NCBI RefSeq assembly: GCF_001854885.1
Contig: NZ_MDDV01000003.1
Span: forward strand, 62,247 to 126,246
Direction: 5' to 3'
Source: Ensifer sp. LCM 4579
GTDB taxonomy: Bacteria; Pseudomonadota; Alphaproteobacteria; Rhizobiales; Rhizobiaceae
Length of the DNA stretch: 64,000 bases
The notes below the pieces were generated by a model. It did not search any database and was not told where the DNA came from. It saw only the letters and a program-made list of their open reading frames with translations. Within the stretch, counting starts at the first letter, position 1. Each line of letters starts with the position of its first letter. This document shows positions 1 to 8,661 of this stretch, in pieces. A program made the translations under genes and the position numbers.

Positions 1-25
1 GCGAGCCGTGCGGGATTGATCGGCC

Positions 26-676
26 CTATAGGAGTTCCGAATAGAGGCGCTCGATTTCCGAAAGCGATCGCGATTCCGGCGCTTCCGTCTCATAGCTGAT
101 ATTGGACGCGTCCCAGCCCAAAAATCGCTCGTCGGCCGGCTCTGGATCGAGCGGAGCAGCCGAAGAGACGGTCTTATCCTCATCGAGAAACACGCTGACG
201 ATTCTCTTGAAACTTGAATCGCTATCGAGACCGCTCTCGGCGTCGTATTCGAGCGACCGCAATCCCGCGACCGACGCTTCGCGCGTACCGAAATAGCGCA
301 GGCTGTTTTGATCCTCCGGCCGGAGAGTATCGTAGTACTCGATGAAGGCTCGGTAATAGGCCCTGTAGTCGCCGCTATCGGCGAACTTCCCGAAAGCCTG
401 GTGCTCCCGGGCCGCCAGTTGGGGGGAGAGCCGGTTGCTCCACTCGTCCGCGGTCAAGGGCGGCGCCTTTTCCGGCGTCTTTTTGGTGCGGCTCAGATAA
501 AGCAATGCGTCGACCGAAAGGGAGATGCGCGGCGTCGGATCGAAGAATGCCGCCTGCGCCGCTTGCGCGCTCGCATCTTCCTTGCCGGTGGTCCCGACCT
601 CGCCCGCCGACCGCCCGGCGAGATTGCTCAGGCCATCGCCCGTCGCAGCGCCCGTCAACCTGTTCGCAATCTGCAT
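26..676 (-). CDS. Conserved-looking hypothetical protein, 216 aa
   Basis: I do not recognise this protein. It opens with a low-complexity Gly/Ala/Thr-rich stretch of about 45 residues, followed by a more globular charged part with many aromatic residues (SGDYRAYYRAFIEYYDTL near residue 105) and an acidic C-terminus. There is no signal peptide, membrane segment or cysteine motif. The ATG at 676 is preceded by a GGAG-type ribosome binding site. It lies downstream of surE and the pcm-like gene on the same strand, but a 239-bp gap suggests its own promoter. That gap holds a perfect TTAA-N7-TTAA box about 120 bp upstream. Coding is supported by length and ribosome binding site; function is unknown. 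Confidence 0.7.
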   Translation of the reverse strand: MQIANRLTGAATGDGLSNLAGRSAGEVGTTGKEDASAQAAQAAFFDPTPRISLSVDALLYLSRTKKTPEKAPPLTADEWSNRLSPQLAAREHQAFGKFADSGDYRAYYRAFIEYYDTLRPEDQNSLRYFGTREASVAGLRSLEYDAESGLDSDSSFKRIVSVFLDEDKTVSSAAPLDPEPADERFLGWDASNISYETEAPESRSLSEIERLYSELL

Positions 677-796
677 CTGCCGTCTCCATCATTTGCACGA
701 CCCGAACGAACAACGCAGAAATCACAGCTCAAGCGCGCCATGACCATCGTGCCCTTTCGGGCTATGGCGACAAGCTTGCGCGAAACTGGAGGCGGG

Positions 797-811
797 TTAA
801 CAACGCGTTAA
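797..811. promoter_or_regulatory. Candidate CtrA binding box (TTAA-N7-TTAA)
   Basis: The gap between the pcm-like gene and the hypothetical gene contains TTAACAACGCGTTAA, an exact match to the alphaproteobacterial CtrA consensus TTAA-N7-TTAA. It sits in a larger perfect inverted repeat (GGTTAAC, 5-nt spacer, GTTAACC, 795-813). It is about 120 bp before the start at 676. That it binds CtrA is inference. Confidence 0.45.
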
Positions 812-915
812 CCACTTGATCGAGAACAATGCTTCCGGGGCCGGAAGCAGGAGCCGGGCTTCAAGCTGGCGTGTGCGAATCGACTATTGGCGACGCACCG
901 GCCATCGCTACCTGC

Positions 916-1569
916 TCAAAGGAAGGATGCCAGTTGCGGGATGATCGGGAGGTAAGGTGCTTCGAACAGGTCCTCCCGATCGAAGCGGCTTCCCGTGCGG
1001 TTGACGCGAACGATGCGGCACCGCGTTTCGTTGATCATGATCGGAACCAGCAAGGTGCCGCCCGATACGAGGTGATCGGAATACATGCGCGGCAGACTGT
1101 TGAAAGCCGCGGTGATCAGAATACGGTCGAAGGTGCCCTCGCCCGGCGCCCCGGCGCTGCCGTCGGCATGTCGGACGACGACATTGCGGATGCCGGCTTT
1201 CTCGAGGTTCTTCTGCGCGGTCCCCACCAGGGTCTGATAGCGATCGATCGTCAACACCCGCTCCGCGAGGCGCCCGATCACAGCGGCGGTAAAGCCGCTG
1301 CCTGTGCCCACCTCGAGCACGCGCTGCCCCGGCTTGACATTCAGGCAATGGATGAGCCGGACCGCAAAATCGCATCCCTCCATGAAGGAACCGCAATCGA
1401 GCGGTATCAGCCTCCGGGAATAGACATCCTCCTGATAGGGCGCCGGACAAAACAGGCCGCGCGGCGTCTGTTCCACTGCTTTCAGCAGATCGTTGTTCAC
1501 GACGCCGGCTGCGCGGAGGCGAAGCGCCATCGCCGCAAGCCCTTCCTGCTGCGCGATACGCCCGCTCAA
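916..1569 (-). CDS. pcm: PCMT-family (protein-L-isoaspartate O-methyltransferase-like) methyltransferase
   Basis: This is a Rossmann-fold SAM-dependent methyltransferase of the PCMT family. SAM motif I reads [15 protein letters not shown], and the downstream [10 protein letters not shown] motif is typical. Family members repair isoaspartyl residues, and pcm beside surE is a widespread stress-survival pairing. I place the start at a TTG whose codon overlaps the surE stop (TTGA), giving 217 residues; the open frame extends upstream only inside surE. The usual GQTISQP substrate-binding stretch is replaced by CGSFMEGCD, so isoaspartate specificity is uncertain. It is almost certainly co-transcribed with surE. 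Confidence 0.82.
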   Translation of the reverse strand: MSGRIAQQEGLAAMALRLRAAGVVNNDLLKAVEQTPRGLFCPAPYQEDVYSRRLIPLDCGSFMEGCDFAVRLIHCLNVKPGQRVLEVGTGSGFTAAVIGRLAERVLTIDRYQTLVGTAQKNLEKAGIRNVVVRHADGSAGAPGEGTFDRILITAAFNSLPRMYSDHLVSGGTLLVPIMINETRCRIVRVNRTGSRFDREDLFEAPYLPIIPQLASFL

Positions 1570-2336
1570 GCAGCAGACCCTTTCAGCAATGCCCGGGCGA
1601 TCCGCTCCTGAACCGTGTAGTCGGTCATGTCCAGCTTCAGCGGCGTCACCGAAATCCGATTGTCTCGCAAGGCCCGAATATCCGTGCCGGAGCGGAAGTC
1701 GCCGGAGCGCTCGCCGAAGCGCAGCCAGAAATAGGGAAAACCGCGGCCGTCCAGGCGCTCGTCGATGCTGAGCCCCACCTCGAGCTTGCCTTGCGAGGTG
1801 ACTTCCACGCCGGCAACCGCATCCGCCGGACAATTGGGGAAATTCAGATTGACCAAGGTGCCGTTCGGCAGGTCGACTTGCATCAACCGGCGAATCAGCG
1901 CCGGCGCGTGCGCCTCCACCACGTCCCAGGGCACCGTCGCCCCGACCGAGTGGGAATAGGCTTGGCTCAGCGCCATCGAGCGGATGCCCTGCAGCGTCCC
2001 TTCTATCGCCCCGGCGACCGTGCCGGAATAGGTGACGTCATCGGCGAGATTTGCCCCTACATTGACGCCCGAAAGAACGAGGTCGGGCTTGCGGTCCAGG
2101 ATCTTTCTCGCCGCCATGATCACGCAATCGGTTGGCGTTCCCCGAAGCGCGAAGCGCCGCTCCGAGACCTGGCGCAGGCGCAGCGGCTCCGAAAGCGTCA
2201 ACGAGTGCGCAAGGCCGCTCTGGTCCACTTCCGGGGCGACGACCCAGACGTCGTCCGAAATCGAGTGCGCAATCCGTTCCAGGACGGAAAGCCCCTCGGC
2301 ATGGATACCGTCATCATTCGTCAGCAGGATGCGCAT
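1566..2336 (-). CDS. surE: 5'/3'-nucleotidase SurE
   Basis: SurE is a metal-dependent nucleoside 5'/3'-monophosphate phosphatase associated with stationary-phase survival. The N-terminal [10 protein letters not shown] contains the metal-binding Asp pair, and [20 protein letters not shown] carries the conserved Ser/Asn phosphate-site residues. At 256 residues it has the usual length. It starts 28 bp after the serS stop and overlaps the following pcm-like gene at its stop codon, so serS-surE-pcm probably form one transcript. Confidence 0.97.
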   Translation of the reverse strand: MRILLTNDDGIHAEGLSVLERIAHSISDDVWVVAPEVDQSGLAHSLTLSEPLRLRQVSERRFALRGTPTDCVIMAARKILDRKPDLVLSGVNVGANLADDVTYSGTVAGAIEGTLQGIRSMALSQAYSHSVGATVPWDVVEAHAPALIRRLMQVDLPNGTLVNLNFPNCPADAVAGVEVTSQGKLEVGLSIDERLDGRGFPYFWLRFGERSGDFRSGTDIRALRDNRISVTPLKLDMTDYTVQERIARALLKGSAA

Positions 2337-2364
2337 GCCGCCTCTCTCGCTCGTCCCGCGTGCC

Positions 2365-3648
2365 TTACGCCGCCTTTTCGATCCGCTGCAGTCCGCCCAT
2401 ATAGGGCACCAGAACGTCCGGAACGGTCACGGAACCGTCCTCGTTGAGATAGTTTTCGATGACCGCAATCAGAGCACGCCCGACCGCCACGCCCGAACCG
2501 TTGAGCGTATGGACGAATTTCGTTGCCTTGTCCTCCTTCAGGCGATAGCGCGCGTTCATCCGCCGCGCCTGGAAGTCGCCGCAGACCGAGCAGGACGAGA
2601 TTTCACGATAGGCGTCCTGCCCCGGCAGCCAGACCTCGAGGTCATAGGTCTTGCGCGCTCCGAAGCCCATATCGCCGGTGCAGAGCGTCAAGACCCGATA
2701 ATGCAATCCGAGCCGCTTCAACACCTCCTCGGCGCAAGCCGTCATTCGCTCATGTTCGTCGATCGAGCTTTCGGCATCGGTGATCGAAACCAGTTCGACC
2801 TTGTTGAACTGATGTTGGCGCAGCATGCCGCGAGTGTCGCGCCCAGCGGAACCGGCCTCCGAGCGGAAGCAGGGCGTCAATGCCGTGAAGCGCAACGGCA
2901 GCTTCTCCGTCTCCAGGATCTGCTCGCGGACCATGTTCGTCAGCGGCACCTCCGCCGTCGGGATCAACCAACGTCCGTCGGTCGTCCGGAAGAGATCTTC
3001 CGCGAATTTCGGCAATTGACCCGTTCCATACATCGCGTCGTCCCTGACGAGGAGCGGCGGCTGAACCTCGGTGTAGCCATGCTCCTGCGTATGCAGGTCG
3101 AGCATGAATTGTCCGAGCGCGCGCTCGAGGCGCGCAAGCGGGCCCTTCAGAATGGTGAAACGTGCGCCGGCTATGCGCGCCGCGCCTTCGAAATCCATGA
3201 AACCGAGCGCTTCGCCGATCTCGAAATGCTCGAGCGGCCTGTGGTTCCACTGCGGCTTCGAGCCGACGATCCGCGTCACCGCATTGGCGGTCTCGTCCGG
3301 GCCGACAGGAACGTCGTCCAGCGGTATGTTCGGGATGCGCGACAGGGCATCCGTCAGTTCGGCCTCCAGCCGACGGCTCTCGTCCTCTGCCGCCGGCAGG
3401 GCGTTCTTCAACTCTGCGACCTCGGCCTTGAGCTTCTCCGCGAGTTCGCCGTTCTTCTGCGCCATGGCCGCGCCGATCTCCTTCGAGGCAGCGTTGCGGC
3501 GCGCCTGCATTTCCTGCAGCGAGGAAAGGATGGCGCGGCGGCGTTCATCAAGCTCAATCAGAGACGCCGACAATGGCTCCGCACCCCGCTTCGCCAGGGC
3601 GTCGTCGAGCATGGCGGCATTCTCACGGATCCATTTGATATCGAGCAT
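2365..3648 (-). CDS. serS: Seryl-tRNA synthetase
   Basis: This cytosolic class II aminoacyl-tRNA synthetase charges tRNA-Ser and is required for translation and selenocysteine-type charging. The first roughly 110 residues form the charged tRNA-binding coiled-coil arm. Motif 2 is visible in [15 protein letters not shown] and motif 3 in [15 protein letters not shown] near the C-terminus. The length of 427 residues is normal. The start [10 protein letters not shown] matches the family N-terminus. It lies 145 bp downstream of tatC, with a degraded RIME-like repeat in between. Confidence 0.98.
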   Translation of the reverse strand: MLDIKWIRENAAMLDDALAKRGAEPLSASLIELDERRRAILSSLQEMQARRNAASKEIGAAMAQKNGELAEKLKAEVAELKNALPAAEDESRRLEAELTDALSRIPNIPLDDVPVGPDETANAVTRIVGSKPQWNHRPLEHFEIGEALGFMDFEGAARIAGARFTILKGPLARLERALGQFMLDLHTQEHGYTEVQPPLLVRDDAMYGTGQLPKFAEDLFRTTDGRWLIPTAEVPLTNMVREQILETEKLPLRFTALTPCFRSEAGSAGRDTRGMLRQHQFNKVELVSITDAESSIDEHERMTACAEEVLKRLGLHYRVLTLCTGDMGFGARKTYDLEVWLPGQDAYREISSCSVCGDFQARRMNARYRLKEDKATKFVHTLNGSGVAVGRALIAVIENYLNEDGSVTVPDVLVPYMGGLQRIEKAA

Positions 3649-3704
3649 AATCGTTCCACGCGTTGGTGCCGCCAGTCCTGGGACCGCCTCGGTCCAGGCG
3701 AAAA

Positions 3705-3750
3705 ACCAGCAGCGATTTCAAAGTGCTACAACGACCGGCGCGTGTACGGA
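3705..3750. repeat. Degraded RIME half-element
   Basis: The tatC-serS gap contains ATTTCAAAGTGCTACAACGA, which closely resembles ATTCAAAGTGCTACAGCGA from the intact RIME at 5673-5774. The second palindrome that should follow is poorly preserved, so this looks like a decayed copy. Confidence 0.4.
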
Positions 3751-3793
3751 CGGGCACGGTTACTGCAGGACGCGGCGCGGAATCGTCGGACGG

Positions 3794-4636
3794 TCAGCCC
3801 TTGGCAGGGCCAGCCGTCTCGGAAGAACGTTCCTGCGAAGAAGCCAACTCGGTCGAGAGGGCTTCGGCTGCTCGCTTCTTCTCGACGAGTCGCGCCGTAT
3901 AGATGGAAATTTCGTAGAGAAGGATGGCGGGTAGCGCAAGACCGATCTGGGAAACGGGATCAGGCGGGGTCAGCACCGCAGCAACCACGAAGGCGATGAC
4001 GATTGCATATTTCCGCTTCGCGGCCAGCCCATCCGCAGTGACGAAACCGACACGCGCGAGCAGCGTCGTGATGACCGGCAGCTGGAATACGAGGCCAAAG
4101 GCGAGCACCAGCGACATGATCAGGCTCAGATATTCCGAGACCTTCGGCAGGAGCTGGATCGACACCTCCCCTTCGCCGCCGCCCTGCTCCATGGCCAGGA
4201 AGAACCACATCACCATCGGTGTGAAAAAGAAATAGACGAGCGCGCCGCCGATCAGGAACAGGACCGGCGAAGCGATCAGAAACGGCAGGAAGGCCGCGCG
4301 TTCGTTCTTGTAGAGCCCCGGCGCGACGAACTTGTAGATCTGGGAGGCAATGACCGGAAAGGCGATGACCAACGCGCCGAACATGGCGACCTTGATCTGG
4401 GTGAAAAAGAACTCCTGCGGCGCAGTGTAGATCAACTCGATATTGCGATGGCTGAGCCCGGCCCAGATCACGGCCCACTTGAACGGCAGGACGAGCAGGT
4501 TGAACAATCCCTTGGCGAAATAGAAGCAGACGAGAAAGGCGACGAAGAACGCTCCAACCGCCCACATCAAGCGCGCGCGCAGTTCGATCAGGTGCTCCAT
4601 CAGCGGCTGCGGCCGGTCCTCCATATCGCCGCTCAT
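3794..4636 (-). CDS. tatC: Sec-independent protein translocase TatC
   Basis: TatC is the multispanning inner-membrane receptor that, with TatB, recognises twin-arginine signal peptides of folded proteins. The N-terminal PLMEHLIELRARL is the classic TatC signature, and several hydrophobic segments follow, with ASQIYKFVAPGLY in the expected loop. The protein is 280 residues with a charged cytosolic tail. Its ATG overlaps the tatB stop by 4 bp, indicating translational coupling. Confidence 0.98.
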   Translation of the reverse strand: MSGDMEDRPQPLMEHLIELRARLMWAVGAFFVAFLVCFYFAKGLFNLLVLPFKWAVIWAGLSHRNIELIYTAPQEFFFTQIKVAMFGALVIAFPVIASQIYKFVAPGLYKNERAAFLPFLIASPVLFLIGGALVYFFFTPMVMWFFLAMEQGGGEGEVSIQLLPKVSEYLSLIMSLVLAFGLVFQLPVITTLLARVGFVTADGLAAKRKYAIVIAFVVAAVLTPPDPVSQIGLALPAILLYEISIYTARLVEKKRAAEALSTELASSQERSSETAGPAKG

Positions 4637-5310
4637 GCGTCACCTTTCTTGCGCGAAGCCGCGCGCGTCTTTCCACTCTTCGCTTCGGCCTCAGCCGAAC
4701 CGGCAGCCTGTTTCTTTGCCGCTGACTTCTTCGCCGCCGCGGCAGCGGAGGCTCTTTTCGGGGCCGGCTTTGCGGCCGCGAGCTTATTCGGCTCGGCTTT
4801 GGACTCGGCTTTGGGTTTGGCTGCGCGCTTCGGCTTCGCGTCGGCCACCTGCGTTGCCGCCGGTGCCGAATGCTCGGTCTCGCGGGGTGCGGTTTCGACT
4901 GCGGTCGCTGCGACCGCCTCTCCCGGCTTTTCCGGTTCCACGGCTGGCGTGGCCGTATTCGCCGACACAGGGCCCGAGTCCGGTTCGGCTTGCGCGGCCT
5001 TGTCGGGCGTTGCGGCCTTCTGCAGATCGGACTTGATTTCGTTGCCCAACTGCCGCAGCGGGTTCATCGCGTCCCGCAGCGCGGTCGTCGGATTAAGGCT
5101 TTGGGCATCGCTTATCGTCCGACGGACGTCGTCGAGATCGGCCTCGCGCAATGCTTCGTCGAACTGTCGCCGGAAATCGCCGGCCATGCCGCGCATCTTC
5201 GCCGTCATTCGTCCAAAGGCCCGCAGCATCGGCGGAAGATCCTTCGGACCAACGACAACGATCAAGACAATTGCGATGACAACAAGCTCGGTCCAGCCGA
5301 TATCAAGCAT
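4633..5310 (-). CDS. tatB: Sec-independent protein translocase TatB
   Basis: TatB is the single-span partner of TatC in Tat substrate recognition. It begins with MLDIGWTELVVIAIVLIVVV, one membrane helix followed by the Gly-Pro hinge (VGPKDLPP) and an amphipathic helix. The first roughly 120 residues are conserved. The remaining 100 are Ala/Lys/Pro/Glu-rich and low complexity (many AAKPK and AKSGKT runs), probably disordered. The length of 225 is long but typical for rhizobia. It lies 75 bp after tatA and overlaps tatC. Confidence 0.96.
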   Translation of the reverse strand: MLDIGWTELVVIAIVLIVVVGPKDLPPMLRAFGRMTAKMRGMAGDFRRQFDEALREADLDDVRRTISDAQSLNPTTALRDAMNPLRQLGNEIKSDLQKAATPDKAAQAEPDSGPVSANTATPAVEPEKPGEAVAATAVETAPRETEHSAPAATQVADAKPKRAAKPKAESKAEPNKLAAAKPAPKRASAAAAAKKSAAKKQAAGSAEAEAKSGKTRAASRKKGDA

Positions 5311-5385
5311 CCGACGCGTCCTAAAAACCCGTAACGCAGCCTATCGGGCACGGCTACGCACCCGATTCCGCCCATGTTCCGATCG

Positions 5386-5595
5386 TCAGCGGACTTCGTC
5401 GGACTTGTGTTCGACAGTCTTCCCGTCGATCGACTTGTCGGCCGAAACGGCGTCGTCGTCGTCGCTCATGCCCTTCTTGAAGCTCTTGATGCCCTTGGCC
5501 AGATCGCCCATCAGTTCCGGAATCTTGCCACGGCCAAACAACAGCAGCACGACGACCAGGACGATCAGCCAGTGCCAGATGCTAAAGGAACCCAT
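5386..5595 (-). CDS. tatA: Sec-independent protein translocase TatA
   Basis: TatA multimers form the transport pathway for folded Tat substrates. This 69-residue protein has one N-terminal membrane helix ([16 protein letters not shown]), the conserved [16 protein letters not shown] amphipathic helix and a short acidic tail (DDDDA). It is the first gene of tatABC. A complete RIME element lies upstream at 5673-5774, so its promoter is within or just beside that repeat. Confidence 0.98.
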   Translation of the reverse strand: MGSFSIWHWLIVLVVVLLLFGRGKIPELMGDLAKGIKSFKKGMSDDDDAVSADKSIDGKTVEHKSDEVR

Positions 5596-5672
5596 CCACT
5601 TACTCCCTCGATGCCCTGAATATTCAAGGCCATCACGTTGTCATTTTTCAGGCGGGCCGAAAAGCGCGCCCA

Positions 5673-5774
5673 CTGCATGTGTCCATTAATCGACCTCGAT
5701 CAAAGGACACAGACATGCAGCAATTCAAAGTGCTACAGCGACCCTTGCGCGTTTGATAAGACGCGGCGCTGTAG
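5673..5774. repeat. RIME-type intergenic repeat, intact
   Basis: Two successive palindromes joined by ATTCAAAGTGCTACAGCGA. The first pairs CTGCATGTGTCC with GGACACAGACATGCAG around CGACCTCGA. The second runs from TACAGCGACC to GGCGCTGTA. This arrangement is the rhizobial RIME (about 100 bp). It fills most of the gap between the orphan ABC ATPase gene and tatA. Confidence 0.75.
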
Positions 5775-5787
5775 TCCTAGACGGAAC

Positions 5788-6906
5788 CTAGGATGTCGCG
5801 GTGTCTTTTTCAAACACCAATATGTCGCGCTCGTTAACGCAAAGCGTGACGTCGCGCAATCCTTGCGGCAACAGGTCGGCGCGTATGCGTGCCCGAACGG
5901 TGCGCTCCGACTGCGGAACCGCAAGTTCGAGGAGTTCGACGACACCCAGGAACCGCCGCGAGACAATACGCGCGGGGATGGCCCCACCCTCTTCCTGCAG
6001 ATGAACGCCGGAGAGCCTGACGGCGACGCTCAGAGGCTGTCCTTCGCCGAATTGCCCCGCGGACACCGTGCCAAGCGGCGTCTCGACGAGACCGCCGCGC
6101 ACGCGCGCATCGAAAACATTGATCTCGGAGAAGAACCCGGCAGCGAAGAGATCACGCGGCCTGCGATAGATTTCGTCGGCGGTTCCGACCTGGACAAGGC
6201 TGCCATCCTTCAGAAGCGCGATCCGGTCGGCCATGCGCATCGCCTCTTCCGCGTCATGCGTCACGACGATCGCCGTCGCGCGGGTTTCACGAAGAATTGC
6301 AAGAGTGTCGGCGCGAATGGAGTCCTTGAGCCGGGAATCGAGGCCGGAGAAGGGTTCATCCATCAGCATCACCGCCGGTCGCGGGGCAAGCGCTCGGGCG
6401 AGCGCCACGCGCTGCTGCTCGCCACCCGAAAGTACATGCGGATAGCGGTCGGCATAGTGCAGCAAACCGACGCGGTCGAGAGCCGCCTCGGCCTGAATGA
6501 GCGCTTCCTTCTTCGGCAGCGCGGTCAGTCCGAAGCAGACGTTGTCGCGGATGCTCATGTGCGGGAAGAGGGCAAAGTCCTGGAACATCAGGCCGACGCC
6601 GCGCCTTTCCGGCGGAAGAAACACGCTCGGCCCCGATATCTCCCGACCGTTCAGGAGGAGGCGCCCGCCCGTCTGCATCTCTATTCCCGCGGCGATCCGA
6701 AGCAAGGTCGTCTTGCCGGATCCGGAGGGACCGAGCAGACAGAGCACTTCGCCGGCCTCGGCCTTCAGCGACACGCCCTTGATCGTATCCTTGGAGTGAT
6801 AACGGTGGCTGATGTTCTCGAAAGCAAGGCTCGCCGCGAACGACACTCCAGGCCGCCTCGTCGTTGCGACGGTGCCGCTGAGCGAATCTGAAACCATGGT
6901 CTGCAT
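5788..6906 (-). CDS. ABC transporter ATP-binding protein, FbpC/PotA type
   Basis: This cytosolic ATPase energises an importer of the Fe3+/polyamine/phosphonate-like superfamily. Seen in order: Walker A GPSGSGKTTLL, signature LSGGEQQRVALARAL, Walker B VMLMDEPFSGLD, switch His in VVTHDAEEAM, and a C-terminal TOBE-like domain after residue 240. The substrate cannot be assigned from sequence. No permease or binding-protein gene lies beside it, which is unusual. ATGs exist at 6906 and 6898 and a GTG at 6924. A GGGA-type ribosome binding site favours 6898 or 6906. Confidence 0.85.
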   Translation of the reverse strand: MQTMVSDSLSGTVATTRRPGVSFAASLAFENISHRYHSKDTIKGVSLKAEAGEVLCLLGPSGSGKTTLLRIAAGIEMQTGGRLLLNGREISGPSVFLPPERRGVGLMFQDFALFPHMSIRDNVCFGLTALPKKEALIQAEAALDRVGLLHYADRYPHVLSGGEQQRVALARALAPRPAVMLMDEPFSGLDSRLKDSIRADTLAILRETRATAIVVTHDAEEAMRMADRIALLKDGSLVQVGTADEIYRRPRDLFAAGFFSEINVFDARVRGGLVETPLGTVSAGQFGEGQPLSVAVRLSGVHLQEEGGAIPARIVSRRFLGVVELLELAVPQSERTVRARIRADLLPQGLRDVTLCVNERDILVFEKDTATS

Positions 6907-6972
6907 TCCCTGCCCCGAAGGCACTCGGTCTAAGCCGCGTGAGCCTTAAAGCCGATATCCTTACTCAGGATT

Positions 6973-7701
6973 TTAATCGTCTTCTTCTGCCTTCGGAGTC
7001 AAGAGGCCGAGTTCCTCGAGGTCCATTTGGGTAATCGGATCCTCGTTGTCGGAAAATTCGTCCTCTCCCGCGGGAACGGGAATGTGCAGGTTGGAGGGCA
7101 CGCGGCCGGAGAGGAGTCCTGCCCCCTTCAATTCCTCCATGCCCGGAAGATCGCGGATCTCCTCGAACCCGAAATGATCGAGGAAGTCGCGTGTCGTCCC
7201 GAATGTCACCGGACGGCCGGGCGTGCGCCTGCGGCCGCGAAACCGCACCCAGCCCGCCTCCATCAGCACGTCGAGCGTGCCCTTCGAGGTCTGTACACCA
7301 CGAATGTCTTCGATTTCGGCTCGCGTCACCGGCTGGTGATAGGCAATGATCGCCAGGACTTCGAGTGCGGCTCGGGAAAGTTTCTTGACCGCCTGCTCAT
7401 CCGTCTGAACGACGAAGGAAAGGTCGGCGGCGGTGCGGAAGGCCCAATGGTCGGCAACCTGAACAAGATTGACGCCGCGAGCGGCATAGGCTGTCTTCAG
7501 CCGGGACATCAGCCGCCCGACGTCGACCCCACGCGGGATGCGGCTGGCGATATAGCTTTCCGGAACCGGCTGGGCCGAGGCGAAGACAAGCGCCTCCGCG
7601 ATCCGTTCTGCCTCCTGCTCCAGCCCCGGATCGATGAATACATCATCGATTGCTTCCTCGTCGTCGGGCATCCCGGGCAAGTATCTTTGCGCCTCAGCCA
7701 C
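6973..7701 (-). CDS. scpB: Segregation and condensation protein B
   Basis: ScpB is a winged-helix kite protein that binds ScpA and SMC in the bacterial condensin that compacts and segregates the chromosome. The wHTH core is visible in RAALEVLAIIAYHQPVTRAE and EIEDIRGVQTSKGTLD, followed by the TPGRPVTFGTT segment. The ATG-initiated open frame starts much further upstream inside scpA. I prefer the GTG at 7701 (VAEAQRYLPG), giving 242 residues and an 8-bp overlap with scpA. The tail is acidic. Confidence 0.95.
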   Translation of the reverse strand: MAEAQRYLPGMPDDEEAIDDVFIDPGLEQEAERIAEALVFASAQPVPESYIASRIPRGVDVGRLMSRLKTAYAARGVNLVQVADHWAFRTAADLSFVVQTDEQAVKKLSRAALEVLAIIAYHQPVTRAEIEDIRGVQTSKGTLDVLMEAGWVRFRGRRRTPGRPVTFGTTRDFLDHFGFEEIRDLPGMEELKGAGLLSGRVPSNLHIPVPAGEDEFSDNEDPITQMDLEELGLLTPKAEEDD

Positions 7702-8563
7702 GCGCCGCCTCCATCTCCGCCAGGGTTGCGGCATCGATTGGCTTTGGCCCGCGCCGCAGATAAATAGGAGCGAAGGCGCTCTCCTGCCGGATTTCGAGCC
7801 TTCCCTCCCGGACCATTTCCAGGGACGCGGCGAAGGAACTTGCAATCACGGTCGCCCGCTCCTTCGGACTTGTCATGTAACGGATGAGAAAATGGTCGAG
7901 CGCCGTCCAATCGTCGAGACCGCCCACCAGACGGGCAAGGATCAGGCGCGCATCCGCAAGCGACCAGACATGGCGCTTCTCGATCGTCACCTGGGTCGTC
8001 GACTGGCGCTGCCTCAATGTGGCATAGGCGCTCAGCAGGTCGTAGAGCGAAGCGTCGTAGCCGGACTTCTTCTCGGCAACGATGTGTTCGGGCGCTCCAC
8101 GCGCAAAGACATCGCGACCGAGGCGGTTGCGATTGACGAGCCTCGTTGCCGCGTCGCGCATCGCCTCCAGCCGCTTCAGCCGGAAAGCCAGCGCGGAAGC
8201 CATCTCCTCACCGGAGGGCCCCTCCTCCCTCGCCTGCTGCGGGATCAGCAGTCGTGACTTCAGGTAGGCGAGCCAGGCGGCCATCACCAGGTAGTCGGCC
8301 GCAAGTTCGATGCGGATGGAGCGGGCCCGCTCGATGAAGGCGATATATTGCTCGGCCAGAGCCAGGACAGAGATGCGGGAAAGATCGACGCGCTGGCTCC
8401 GGGCAAGGTGCAGGAGCAGGTCGAGCGGCCCTTCGAAGCCCGCGAGGTCGACGACGAGCGCCTCCTCATGCAGGCCGCGGTCGGCAGGATCCTCCTGCCA
8501 CAGGGGATCCATCGGCGCCTTTGCCTGGGGCTGTCCCTGCCTTTCCGAACCCGACACTACCAC
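7694..8563 (-). CDS. scpA: Segregation and condensation protein A (kleisin)
   Basis: ScpA is the kleisin that bridges SMC heads and recruits ScpB. The N-terminal FEGPLDLLLHLARSQ is the family hallmark, with DYLVMAAWLAYLKSRLLIP following. The C-terminal winged helix is less obvious but the tail contains FLEMVREG-like text. The first codon may be the GTG at 8563 or a nearby GTG (8557), since AAAGGG lies just upstream. An internal ATG at 8512 is a further option. It overlaps scpB and lies 98 bp after nagZ. Confidence 0.95.
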   Translation of the reverse strand: MVVSGSERQGQPQAKAPMDPLWQEDPADRGLHEEALVVDLAGFEGPLDLLLHLARSQRVDLSRISVLALAEQYIAFIERARSIRIELAADYLVMAAWLAYLKSRLLIPQQAREEGPSGEEMASALAFRLKRLEAMRDAATRLVNRNRLGRDVFARGAPEHIVAEKKSGYDASLYDLLSAYATLRQRQSTTQVTIEKRHVWSLADARLILARLVGGLDDWTALDHFLIRYMTSPKERATVIASSFAASLEMVREGRLEIRQESAFAPIYLRRGPKPIDAATLAEMEAARG

Positions 8564-8661
8564 GCCCTTTCAGCGCCCGCCGACGCCACCTCTGCCAACG
8601 AACTGCATTCGCTTGCGCGCCCGACGGGACTCATGGCCCTGTCGAGCCGGATACGACCCTC

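Noticed and set aside
2032-3999. 655-codon plus-strand frame across surE, serS and tatC
   Set aside because: It spans three well-supported minus-strand genes and the intergenic gap; a shadow.
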